From: Paraburkholderia acidicola
GTDB taxonomy: Bacteria > Pseudomonadota > Gammaproteobacteria > Burkholderiales > Burkholderiaceae
Assembly (NCBI RefSeq): GCF_002362315.1
Contig: NZ_MTZV01000005.1
Coordinates: forward strand, 1 to 64,000
DNA: 64,000 nt
Direction of reading: 5' to 3'
The position numbers and the translations under genes are program-made. A model generated the notes under the pieces. The model was not told the origin of the DNA, ran no database searches, and saw only the letters and a list, made by a program, of their open reading frames with translations. Shown here in pieces: positions 33,332 to 41,145 of this stretch; the stretch's first letter is position 1, and each line of letters opens with the position of its first letter.

Positions 33332-33477
33332 GGCGCCGCGTTTGCTTGTGCCTGTTGCCGCCTTGGGCGTCGACAGGCTACTTGCGTTATTGAATTAACT
33401 AAGCCCACCGTTCGACCCAAAGGGTTCGGACTAGCGTGAATGCAAGTTCACGTGATCAATCATAGAAGGAATGCAAA
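33332..33477 (+). promoter_or_regulatory. rpsK-rpsD gap with two hairpins
   Basis: This 146-base gap has one hairpin around GTTCGACCC-AAA-GGGTTCGGAC (near 33411-33431). A second has arms CGTGAA (33435-33440) and TTCACG (33447-33452), about 25 bases before rpsD. S4 is the alpha-operon repressor in E. coli, but its target there lies before rpsM. S4 control here is speculative. Confidence 0.35.
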
Positions 33478-34101
33478 GTGGCACGTTATATCGGCCCTAA
33501 AGCCAAGTTGTCCCGCCGTGAAGGCACTGACCTCTTCCTGAAGAGCGCCCGTCGTTCGCTCGCTGACAAGTGCAAGCTTGACAGCAAGCCTGGCCAGCAT
33601 GGCCGCACCTCGGGTGCCCGTACGTCCGACTACGGCACGCAGCTGCGCGAAAAGCAAAAAGTGAAGCGCATCTACGGTGTGCTCGAACGCCAGTTCCGCC
33701 GCTACTTCGCTGACGCCGATCGTATCAAGGGCAACACGGGTGAAAACCTGTTGCAACTGCTCGAGTCGCGTCTCGACAACGTCGTGTATCGCATGGGCTT
33801 TGGCTCGACGCGCGCTGAAGCACGTCAGCTCGTGGGCCACAAGGCGATCACGGTGAACGGCGTCGTCTCCAACATTCCGTCGATGCAAATTAAGGCTGGC
33901 GACGTCGTGTCGGTGCGCGAACAGGCGAAGAAGCAGGCGCGGATTCTCGAAGCGCTGTCGCTGGCCGAGCAAGGCGGTCTGCCGAGCTGGGTCTCCGTCG
34001 ATTCGAAGAAATTCGAAGGCACGTTCAAGCAAAAGCCGGAACGCAGCGACATCGCTGGCGATATCAACGAAAGCCTGATCGTCGAATTGTATTCGCGGTA
34101 A
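33478..34101 (+). CDS. rpsD: 30S ribosomal protein S4
   Basis: S4 nucleates 30S assembly and is often an autogenous repressor. The GTG start at 33478 follows AGAAGGAATGCAAA and gives 207 residues. The S4 RNA-binding domain (RLDNVVYRMGFGSTRAEARQ) is intact, and the N-terminal zinc cysteines of some S4 proteins are absent. Confidence 0.98.
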   Translation: MARYIGPKAKLSRREGTDLFLKSARRSLADKCKLDSKPGQHGRTSGARTSDYGTQLREKQKVKRIYGVLERQFRRYFADADRIKGNTGENLLQLLESRLDNVVYRMGFGSTRAEARQLVGHKAITVNGVVSNIPSMQIKAGDVVSVREQAKKQARILEALSLAEQGGLPSWVSVDSKKFEGTFKQKPERSDIAGDINESLIVELYSR

Positions 34102-34225
34102 TCGGATTGACGGCCGGGGCGCCCTGATTGCGCTGAGCAAGGGGGCGGCTCGGCTGTTTATTTTCAGGTTGTTACCGGTCAGCCTTATCGGTGTAACGAG
34201 CCGAGGGTATTGAAAAGGAAAACCT

Positions 34226-35203
34226 ATGCAAACCAGTTTGTTGAAGCCCAAGATCATCGCTGTCGAATCGCTTGGCGAGAGCCACGCGAAAGTGGTCATG
34301 GAGCCGTTTGAACGCGGCTATGGCCATACCTTGGGTAACGCGCTTCGGCGCGTGCTGCTGTCGTCGATGATCGGCTACGCGCCGACCGAAGTGACGATCG
34401 CAGGCGTCGTGCATGAGTACTCGACGCTCGACGGTGTGCAAGAGGATGTCGTCAACCTGTTGTTGAACCTCAAGGGTGTCGTATTCAAGTTGCACAATCG
34501 TGACGAAGTGACGGTCACGTTGCGCAAGGAAGGCGAAGGCCTCGTTACCGCCGGCGATATCGAACTCGCCCACGATTGCGAAGTCATCAACCCTGACCAC
34601 GTCATCGCGCATCTGTCGAAGGGCGGCAAGCTCGACGTGCAGATCAAGGTCGAAAAGGGCCGTGGCTATGTGCCGGGCAACGTGCGTCGTTATGGCGAAG
34701 AATCGGCCAAGATCATCGGTCGTATCGTGCTGGATGCATCGTTCTCGCCGGTTCGCCGTGTGAGTTACGCCGTGGAAAGCGCGCGTGTCGAACAGCGTAC
34801 CGACCTCGACAAGCTCGTGATGAACATCGAAACCAACGGTGTGATCTCGCCCGAAGAAGCGATCCGTCAATCGGCGCGCATCCTGGTCGACCAGCTGTCG
34901 GTGTTCGCCGCGCTGGAAGGCACGGAAGCCGCTGCTGAAGCGCCGTCGCGTGCACCGCAGATCGATCCGATCCTGCTGCGTCCGGTGGACGATCTTGAGT
35001 TGACGGTTCGTTCCGCGAACTGCCTGAAGGCCGAGAACATCTACTACATCGGCGACCTGATCCAGCGTACGGAAAACGAGTTGCTGAAGACGCCGAACCT
35101 GGGCCGCAAGTCGCTGAACGAGATCAAGGAAGTACTCGCTTCGCGCGGTCTGACGCTGGGTATGAAGCTGGAAAACTGGCCGCCGGCTGGTTTGGACAAG
35201 TAA
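34226..35203 (+). CDS. rpoA: DNA-directed RNA polymerase subunit alpha
   Basis: The alpha dimer scaffolds RNA polymerase assembly, and its C-terminal domain binds UP elements and activators. The protein has 325 residues. The N-terminal domain contains PFERGYGHTLGNALRRVLLS. The C-terminal domain (about 245-320) has RSANCLKAENIYYIGDLIQ and the helix-hairpin-helix NLGRKSLNEIKEVL. A terminator and promoter-like dyad follows before rplQ. Confidence 0.99.
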   Translation: MQTSLLKPKIIAVESLGESHAKVVMEPFERGYGHTLGNALRRVLLSSMIGYAPTEVTIAGVVHEYSTLDGVQEDVVNLLLNLKGVVFKLHNRDEVTVTLRKEGEGLVTAGDIELAHDCEVINPDHVIAHLSKGGKLDVQIKVEKGRGYVPGNVRRYGEESAKIIGRIVLDASFSPVRRVSYAVESARVEQRTDLDKLVMNIETNGVISPEEAIRQSARILVDQLSVFAALEGTEAAAEAPSRAPQIDPILLRPVDDLELTVRSANCLKAENIYYIGDLIQRTENELLKTPNLGRKSLNEIKEVLASRGLTLGMKLENWPPAGLDK

Positions 35204-35230
35204 ATCGCAGGCTGTACCGCGACTGGTAAA

Positions 35231-35270
35231 GGCGCGGATTTTCCTTTAAAATCCGCGTCTTGCCTTTTTT
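35231..35270 (+). terminator. Dyad between rpoA and rplQ with T-run and buried -10-like box
   Basis: A perfect 10-bp dyad, CGCGGATTTT (35233-35242) and AAAATCCGCG (35248-35257), lies inside a wider GGC/GCC pairing and is followed by six Ts (35265-35270). This is good terminator form. TAAAAT (35247-35252) resembles a -10 box, so it may also start an rplQ transcript; no clear -35 is seen. Confidence 0.6.
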
Positions 35271-35346
35271 CACTACCGGCCCGTGCTTCCGCAGTAAAGG
35301 AAGCGATAGAAGAGCTGGACCAAAACTTTGAATCGAAGGAACTGAA

Positions 35347-35742
35347 ATGCGTCACCGTCATGGTTTGCGGAAACTGAACCGCACGAGCAGCCACCGTCTG
35401 GCAATGCTCCGTAACATGTCCAACTCGCTGATCGAGCACGAAGTCATCAAGACGACGCTGCCGAAGGCGAAGGAACTCCGTAAAGTCGTCGAGCCGCTGA
35501 TCACGCTCGGCAAGAAGCCGTCGCTGGCCAATCGTCGTCTGGCGTTCAACCGCCTGCGCGATCGTGACTCGGTGGGCAAGCTGTTCGACGTGCTCGGTCC
35601 GCGTTTCGCGAACCGTCCGGGCGGCTACCTGCGCATCCTGAAGTTCGGTTTCCGCGTCGGCGACAATGCACCGATGGCGCTGGTCGAACTGCTCGATCGT
35701 CCGGAAACCCCGGAAGGCGACAACGTTACTGAAGCAGAATAA
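35347..35742 (+). CDS. rplQ: 50S ribosomal protein L17
   Basis: L17 is the last gene of the superoperon. It has 131 residues and begins RHRHGLRKLNRTSSHRLAML. GAAGGAACTGAA precedes the ATG, and a strong terminator follows. Confidence 0.98.
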   Translation: MRHRHGLRKLNRTSSHRLAMLRNMSNSLIEHEVIKTTLPKAKELRKVVEPLITLGKKPSLANRRLAFNRLRDRDSVGKLFDVLGPRFANRPGGYLRILKFGFRVGDNAPMALVELLDRPETPEGDNVTEAE

Positions 35743-35786
35743 ATTCTGCGGCCGCAGTTGAAGATCTGCGGCAACGAATTGTGCTA

Positions 35787-35817
35787 AAAAGCCAGGCTCA
35801 CAATGCCTGGCTTTTTT
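35787..35817 (+). terminator. Intrinsic terminator of the ribosomal superoperon
   Basis: AAAAGCCAGGC (35787-35797) pairs perfectly with GCCTGGCTTTT (35805-35815), and the T-run extends to 35817. Confidence 0.93.
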
Positions 35818-35961
35818 GTTGGTGCCGATAGCTATCGCGCCTGTTCTTGCGCCTGTTTTCACCCTATACCGCGCGACCGATAGCCGCACTGGCCGCGAGC
35901 GGGCGCACAGCATCAGGTGTTACGATTGCGGCATCCGATTTCCCCGCTGCCGGAGCCGTTT

Positions 35962-36294
35962 GTGAGCGTGAACGTGACCTTGATTCTGACCACCGTGCCC
36001 GATGTGGACACCGCCCAGAAGCTTGCGTCCGATGCGCTGACCTCGCGACTCGCAGCCTGTGTAACGCAGCTCGGGGACGTGCAATCGAGCTATCACTGGC
36101 AAGGCAAGATCGAATCCGCGGACGAGATCCAGTTGCTCTTCAAGACCAGCGCGGTTCGCGCGCTGGAACTGGAACAGTTCATTCAGGCGCATCATCCGTA
36201 CGACACGCCTGAGATCCTTTCATGGCAAGTCACCGCATCTGCCGCATACGGGCAGTGGGTCAACGCCGAAACCCAACGCCCCCTTCATGTTTAA
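35962..36294 (+). CDS. cutA: Divalent-cation tolerance protein CutA
   Basis: CutA is a small trimeric ferredoxin-fold protein linked to copper tolerance in E. coli; its biochemical role is uncertain. The frame opens at 35917, but the GTG at 35962 gives 110 residues starting SVNVTLILTTVPDVDTAQKL, like other CutA proteins. Conserved CVTQLGDVQSSYHWQGKIE and HPYDTPEILSW are present. It overlaps dsbD by eight bases, the same cutA-dsbD pairing as in E. coli. Confidence 0.93.
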   Translation: MSVNVTLILTTVPDVDTAQKLASDALTSRLAACVTQLGDVQSSYHWQGKIESADEIQLLFKTSAVRALELEQFIQAHHPYDTPEILSWQVTASAAYGQWVNAETQRPLHV

Positions 36295-38167
36295 GCGTAC
36301 TGACCGTCGATCGAACCTCGCAACATCCGTCGTCGCACTGCTGCTTTCTTGTCTTGCGTTGATCCTGCTGTCGACGGGTGTCGCACGCGCCGCCGACGAT
36401 TTCCTCGATCCCGCCGATGCATTCCGCTTCAGCGCAAGCGAACAACCCGGTGTCGTCGACGTTCACTACAAGATCGCCGACGGGTACTACATGTACCGCG
36501 AGCGCTTTGCCTTCGCGGTGAAAAGCGGTACCGCGACGCTCGGCGATCCGCAGTTGCCGGCCGGTCATGTGAAGTTCGATCAGACGTTCGCGAAAAACGT
36601 CGAGACCTATCGCGGCGATCTGACGATCCATATTCCCGTTAAACAGGCTACCGGCGGTTTCGATCTGGCGGTGACGTCGCAGGGCTGTGCCGATGCAGGC
36701 ATCTGCTATCCGCCGATGGAGCGTGTCTATCACGTGAGCGGTGCTGCGCTCCACGCTGCGGCGGCCACGACCGCTACGACGCCTGCGCCAACATCGGCGG
36801 GGCAGCAGGGCTCGTGGTACGAACGCGCAACGAGCGCTGACTATGCGCAATCGTTGCTCGAAGGCGGTGGCTTCTTCACGATCGTTGGCTTGTACTTCAT
36901 CGCGGGTGTCGTATTGAGCCTGCTGCCGTGTTCGTATCCGATGATCCCGATTCTGTCCGCGATCATCATCGGTGAAGGTGCGCGGGTTACGCGCAGGCGC
37001 GGCTTCTCGTTGTCGCTCGCCTACGTGATCGGGATGGCGCTCGTCTACACAGCGCTCGGCATTGCCGCGGCACTGATCGGCCAGAGCCTCGGCGCGTGGC
37101 TGCAGAACCCCTGGGTGCTCGGCGTCTTCGCGGTGCTGCTCACGGCGTTTGCGTTGACGCTGATCGCAGGTTTCGATATCGCCCTGCCGCAGCGCTGGCA
37201 GGATGGTGTGTCGAAGGCATCGCAGGGACGCTCGGGCGGCAAGTTCGCGGCCGTCGCGGTGATGGGCGCGCTTTCGGCACTCGTCGTTGGCGCATGCATG
37301 ACCGCGCCGTTGTTCGCCGTGCTTGCGTTCATTGCGCATACAGGAAACGCATGGCTTGGTGGGGCCGCACTGTTCTCGATGGGGATCGGGCTTGGCGTTC
37401 CCCTGCTGATCATCGGTCTCGGTGCGGGAACGCTGCTGCCGCGCGCCGGCACCTGGATGGATGGCGTGAAGGTGTTCTTCGGCATCGTGCTGCTGGCGGC
37501 TGCGTTATGGATCGTCTGGCCGGTGCTTGGCGCGACCGCACAGATGCTGCTGAGCGTGTTGTGGCTGCTCGTCGCCGCAGCGGGACTCGGTCTGTTTTCG
37601 ACGCAGGCGGCTGGCGGTTCGATCTGGCGTGGCCTCGGGCGCGGGCTCGGCGCAGCGCTGGCGATCTGGGCCGCGGTGCTGCTCGTCGGCCTCGCAGCGG
37701 GATCGACCGATCCGCTGCGGCCGCTCGCTGTTCTCGCAGCGCGTGATGCAGCGGTGGGGGCAGGCGGCGCGCAAGCCGCGCAGGCGGCGCAGAGCGATCT
37801 CATCTTTGCGCCGGTCCGGTCGTCGCAGCAACTCGATCAGGCGGTCGCCGCAAGCAACCAGCCAGCGATGCTCGATTTTTATGCCGACTGGTGCGTGAGC
37901 TGCAAGGAAATGGAGAAGTTCACGTTCAGCGATCCGCGCGTGCAGGCGCGACTCAAGCAGATGGCTCTGCTGCGCGCCGACGTGACGGCGAACAATTCCG
38001 ACGACCAGGCGCTGCTCAAGCGCTTCAAGCTGTTCGGGCCGCCCGGCATTATTTTCTTCGATCGTAGCGGGAAGGAAGTGCTGCGCGTCGTCGGTTATGA
38101 ATCGGCGGATGTGTTTCTGCGTAGTCTCGACCGTGCTGCGGCTGCGACTCCGCAGCCGCAATCGTGA
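36287..38167 (+). CDS. dsbD: Thiol:disulfide interchange protein DsbD
   Basis: DsbD carries electrons from cytoplasmic thioredoxin across the inner membrane to periplasmic partners such as DsbC and the cytochrome c maturation proteins. The protein has 626 residues. A signal peptide ends near residue 35. The alpha domain has Cys134 and Cys140, and the membrane beta domain of eight helices has Cys215 (LLPCSYP) and Cys337 (GACMTAP). The gamma thioredoxin domain has CVSC (536-539). All six redox cysteines are therefore present. It is coupled to cutA and ends at a bidirectional terminator facing hemB. Confidence 0.97.
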   Translation: MFKRTDRRSNLATSVVALLLSCLALILLSTGVARAADDFLDPADAFRFSASEQPGVVDVHYKIADGYYMYRERFAFAVKSGTATLGDPQLPAGHVKFDQTFAKNVETYRGDLTIHIPVKQATGGFDLAVTSQGCADAGICYPPMERVYHVSGAALHAAAATTATTPAPTSAGQQGSWYERATSADYAQSLLEGGGFFTIVGLYFIAGVVLSLLPCSYPMIPILSAIIIGEGARVTRRRGFSLSLAYVIGMALVYTALGIAAALIGQSLGAWLQNPWVLGVFAVLLTAFALTLIAGFDIALPQRWQDGVSKASQGRSGGKFAAVAVMGALSALVVGACMTAPLFAVLAFIAHTGNAWLGGAALFSMGIGLGVPLLIIGLGAGTLLPRAGTWMDGVKVFFGIVLLAAALWIVWPVLGATAQMLLSVLWLLVAAAGLGLFSTQAAGGSIWRGLGRGLGAALAIWAAVLLVGLAAGSTDPLRPLAVLAARDAAVGAGGAQAAQAAQSDLIFAPVRSSQQLDQAVAASNQPAMLDFYADWCVSCKEMEKFTFSDPRVQARLKQMALLRADVTANNSDDQALLKRFKLFGPPGIIFFDRSGKEVLRVVGYESADVFLRSLDRAAAATPQPQS

Positions 38168-38191
38168 GCGGTACTGCATAAGCAGCAGGCA

Positions 38192-38225
38192 AAAAGCAAA
38201 GGCGCTGATCAGCGCCTTTGCTTTT
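38192..38225. terminator. Bidirectional terminator between dsbD and hemB
   Basis: A perfect 34-base palindrome whose arms are AAAAGCAAAGGCGCTGA and its complement. It has runs of T on the exit side in both directions, serving the convergent dsbD and hemB genes. Confidence 0.93.
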
Positions 38226-38263
38226 CCCATACTCGCACGGCCGCGTCGTGCGGCCTGCGCCAA

Positions 38264-39262
38264 CTACCCCTGAGCCCGCAACAGCCGCGCAGCATCGAGC
38301 GCAAAGTACGTCAACACACCATCGGCGCCAGCCCGCTTGAACGCCAGCAGCGCTTCCATCATCGCCTTATCGTGATCCAGCCAGCCGTTTTGCGCGGCGG
38401 CCTTGAGCATCGCGTATTCGCCACTCACCTGGTACACATAGGTCGGAAAGCGGAACTCATCCTTCACGCGCCGCACGATGTCCAGATACGGCATGCCGGG
38501 CTTCACCATCACCATGTCCGCGCCTTCGTCGATGTCCGCCTGCACTTCGCGCAGCGCTTCATCGGTGTTGGCCGGATCCATCTGATAGGTCATCTTGTTG
38601 CTCTTGCCCAGATTCGTCGCCGAACCGACCGCGTCGCGGAACGGGCCGTAGAAGGCCGACGCGTACTTCGCCGAATAAGCCATGATCCGCGTATGGATGT
38701 GGTCATCGCTTTCGAGCATCTCGCGGATCGCGCCGATGCGCCCGTCCATCATGTCCGACGGTGCGACGATATCGACGCCGGCTTCCGCCTGCGCACGCGC
38801 CTGATCGACGAGGATCTCGACGGTTTCGTCGTTGATCACGTAGCCGTTTTCGTCGAGTACACCGTCCTGGCCGTGGCTCGTGTACGGATCGAGTGCAACG
38901 TCTGTCAGGATGCCCAGTTCGGGGAAGCGTTTCTTCAGCTCGCGGACCGCACGCGGGATCAGACCGGCTTCATTGGTCGCTTCACGACCATCGGGTGTCT
39001 TCAGCGACGGCTCGATGGCCGGAAACAGTGACAGCACGGGTATGCCCAGCGCAACGCACTGCTCGGCTACGCCCATCAGCAAATCGACCGATACGCGTTC
39101 GACGCCCGGCATCGACGGCACGGCCTGTTTCTGGTTGCTGCCCTCGACGACGAATACCGGGTAGATCAGGTCGTTGGTGGTGAGGATGTTCTCGCGCATC
39201 ATGCGGCGCGAGAAGTCGTCGCGGCGCATGCGGCGCGGACGGTGATGCGGATAGAAGCTCAT
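38264..39262 (-). CDS. hemB: Delta-aminolevulinic acid dehydratase (porphobilinogen synthase)
   Basis: HemB condenses two 5-aminolevulinate molecules to porphobilinogen in heme synthesis. The ATG at 39262 gives 332 residues starting SFYPHHRPRRMRRDDFSRRM; the frame opens 33 residues earlier without family support. The Schiff-base lysines lie in YSAKYASAFYGPF and MVKPGMPYLDI. The metal-site region reads DVALDPYTSHGQDG, with Ala/Asp in place of the zinc cysteines. This matches the zinc-independent class known from Pseudomonas. Heme supply fits the nearby cytochrome genes. Confidence 0.97.
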   Translation of the reverse strand: MSFYPHHRPRRMRRDDFSRRMMRENILTTNDLIYPVFVVEGSNQKQAVPSMPGVERVSVDLLMGVAEQCVALGIPVLSLFPAIEPSLKTPDGREATNEAGLIPRAVRELKKRFPELGILTDVALDPYTSHGQDGVLDENGYVINDETVEILVDQARAQAEAGVDIVAPSDMMDGRIGAIREMLESDDHIHTRIMAYSAKYASAFYGPFRDAVGSATNLGKSNKMTYQMDPANTDEALREVQADIDEGADMVMVKPGMPYLDIVRRVKDEFRFPTYVYQVSGEYAMLKAAAQNGWLDHDKAMMEALLAFKRAGADGVLTYFALDAARLLRAQG

Positions 39263-39352
39263 GGCGAATATGGAAGAGATGACAAAATGGCCTACCGCGG
39301 GGCTTGCCGCGCGCCCCGAAAACTCTTTTTGAGACAATGGTATATCATACCG

Positions 39353-39462
39353 ATCGAGCAAGGCGCCATGCGCTGACCTCCCCGCTTCTCCTCCCTGAGC
39401 GGGTGCCTGTCGTTTTTCGATTAGGCTGTTTCGCCCGCCGTCACATAGCGGCGGGTTTTTTT
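39353..39462 (+). ncRNA. Candidate small RNA on the + strand between hemB and engB
   Basis: Both flanking genes are on the minus strand, yet a plus-strand intrinsic terminator stands here alone. CCCGCCG (39434-39440) pairs with CGGCGGG (39449-39455), followed by seven Ts. Upstream is another hairpin, CCCGCT (39381-39386) with AGCGGG (39398-39403), and an extended -10-like TGGTATATC (39338-39346). Together they suggest a transcript of about 110 bases. No -35 or known RNA family was recognised. Confidence 0.35.
39434..39462 (+). terminator. Orphan plus-strand intrinsic terminator
   Basis: A 7-bp GC stem, an 8-base loop and T7. It is nested inside a wider perfect 11-bp inverted repeat, CGTTTTTCGAT (39411-39421) and ATCGAAAAACG (39470-39480). 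There are no Ts on the minus-strand exit side, so it does not serve engB. Confidence 0.65.
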
Positions 39463-39511
39463 ATGGGCGATCGAAAAACGCTACGGCGAGGTCGAAGCCG
39501 GTCCGGATGCG

Positions 39512-40162
39512 TCAGGCATCGACACCCACGGAAGACTCGCCCGGTATGAGCCAGCTCTCGATCAGCACATGCGCCTCATCCAGCCCGATCCGCTTCAGCG
39601 ACGAAAACAGCTGCGCGCTCAGTTCGCCCTGATAGCCGGCCGCCTTGTACTCGGCGAAACCCTTCTGTGCAGCCCGCAGCGTGTTGACGCATTCCTGACG
39701 CGTCAATTTGTCGCACTTCGTCAGCAGGGCGTGGATCGGTTTGCCGGTCGGCGCGAACCATTCGATCATGCGGCGATCCAGCTCGGTCAACGGACGCCGT
39801 GCGTCCATCATCAGGATCATGCCGCGCAACTGCGCGCGCGACTGCAGGTAGGTCGACAGCAGCGCCTCCCAGTGGGCCTTGGCCGCACCCGGCACCTCGG
39901 CATAACCGTAGCCGGGCAGGTCGACCACGTGGGCGACCGGCTCGTCTGCAGGCCCCACGGAGAAGTAATTGATATGCTGCGTGCGCCCCGGCGTCTTGCT
40001 GGCGAACGCCAGTTGTTTTTGATTGCACAGCACATTGATGGCCGTCGATTTACCCGCGTTCGACCGTCCGGCGAATGCAATCTCAGGCTGAGGCGTTGCC
40101 GGCAGATCGCGTAAATGATTGACGGTAGTGAAGAAACGGGCTTGGTGGAGCAGAAAGGCCAT
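39512..40162 (-). CDS. engB: Ribosome biogenesis GTP-binding protein EngB/YsxC
   Basis: An essential GTPase of 50S subunit assembly. The 216-residue protein has G1 GRSNAGKST, G3 DLPGYGYAEVPG and G4 TKCDKL in order. A short N-terminal stretch ends in FAGRSN as expected. It is transcribed away from the cytochrome gene, from a shared 207-base region. Confidence 0.97.
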   Translation of the reverse strand: MAFLLHQARFFTTVNHLRDLPATPQPEIAFAGRSNAGKSTAINVLCNQKQLAFASKTPGRTQHINYFSVGPADEPVAHVVDLPGYGYAEVPGAAKAHWEALLSTYLQSRAQLRGMILMMDARRPLTELDRRMIEWFAPTGKPIHALLTKCDKLTRQECVNTLRAAQKGFAEYKAAGYQGELSAQLFSSLKRIGLDEAHVLIESWLIPGESSVGVDA

Positions 40163-40244
40163 GGAGGAACCAGGAGGTGAGACGCGACGGGAACCCGGAT
40201 TGGGGCCGGGACATGCCCGACTGGCGTCTTCGCGATTAGCGAGT

Positions 40245-40256
40245 TATTGTACAATA
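40245..40256. promoter_or_regulatory. Palindromic TATTGTACAATA between engB and the cytochrome gene
   Basis: A perfect 12-bp palindrome that contains TACAAT, a -10-like hexamer, on both strands. It could be a divergent promoter core or an operator. I see no convincing -35 in either direction. Confidence 0.4.
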
Positions 40257-40369
40257 CGACGGTTTACTGAATACCAGCGAGGCCAGTGCGCGCGTCTTTG
40301 CAAGGTTGTTCGGTCACCGTCGTGTTTTGCAAAACATCTAATTCCCACAAGACGAGACAGGGTGTGCGA

Positions 40370-41023
40370 ATGAATCGACTGGGCAAGTTTCTGGTGGTAC
40401 TTCACACAGCAGCAGGTCTTTCAGTTTTCGCGGCACAGGCAAGAGCAGCAGATCCGGCAAAGCCGGACGCCAACAAAGGGCAGGTCATCGCGACGCAGGT
40501 TTGCGCGGCATGCCATGCAGCAGACGGAAATAGCGCCGGCGGCGCGTATCCAAAGCTGGCAGGCCAGCATCCCGAGTATCTCGTCAAGCAGCTCAAAGAT
40601 TTCAAGACGCAGCCCGGTGCGACGAAGCCCGCGCGGAACAACGCGATCATGGTGGGCATCGTGGCTGGACTGTCCGACCAGGACATGGTCAACGTAGCAA
40701 CGTATTTCTCCGAGCAGACACCCAAGCCGGGTTTCGCGCATAACAAGGACACGGTTGCGCTCGGTCTGAAGATTTATCGCGGCGGCATCGCGGAGAAGGG
40801 CGTACCGGCATGCGCAAGCTGCCACGGTCCGACCGGTCAGGGCATTCCGTCGCAGTATCCGCGGTTGTCGGGGCAGTGGGCCGACTACACCGTGGCGCAG
40901 TTGACCGCGTTCCAGCAGGGTCCGGGCGCGCGGAACAACAACGAGGCGATGCATACGATCGCATCGCGTCTGTCGGATAGCGAGATCAAGGCAGTAGCCG
41001 ATTACATCGCGGGCTTGCACTAA
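40370..41023 (+). CDS. Diheme c-type cytochrome, c4 family
   Basis: A periplasmic electron carrier with two heme-binding motifs, CAACH (residues 45-49) and CASCH (148-152), one in each of two similar halves. This is typical of cytochrome c4, which usually feeds terminal oxidases. The ATG at 40370 gives 217 residues with a signal peptide ending near AQARA (about residue 26); the frame opens earlier at 40286 without support. Its position next to resB-ccsA, which attach heme, is fitting. A strong terminator follows. Confidence 0.92.
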   Translation: MNRLGKFLVVLHTAAGLSVFAAQARAADPAKPDANKGQVIATQVCAACHAADGNSAGGAYPKLAGQHPEYLVKQLKDFKTQPGATKPARNNAIMVGIVAGLSDQDMVNVATYFSEQTPKPGFAHNKDTVALGLKIYRGGIAEKGVPACASCHGPTGQGIPSQYPRLSGQWADYTVAQLTAFQQGPGARNNNEAMHTIASRLSDSEIKAVADYIAGLH

Positions 41024-41076
41024 ACAGCGGTCCGCACGCAAGTGCAGCCGGCCCGGCGAGGCCGGTGAAAAACAAG

Positions 41077-41125
41077 AAAAGGGTGGGGGCGTCGCGCCCA
41101 TAGCGACAGCCCTCCACCCTTTTTT
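41077..41125 (+). terminator. Intrinsic terminator after the cytochrome c4 gene
   Basis: AAAAGGGTGGGGG (41077-41089) pairs with CCCTCCACCCTTTT (41110-41123) with one mismatch, and T-run follows. It ends about 20 bases before resB, so resB-ccsA may need its own promoter or read-through. Confidence 0.8.
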
Positions 41126-41145
41126 GCTGTTCAGTCGGAGTTTGA

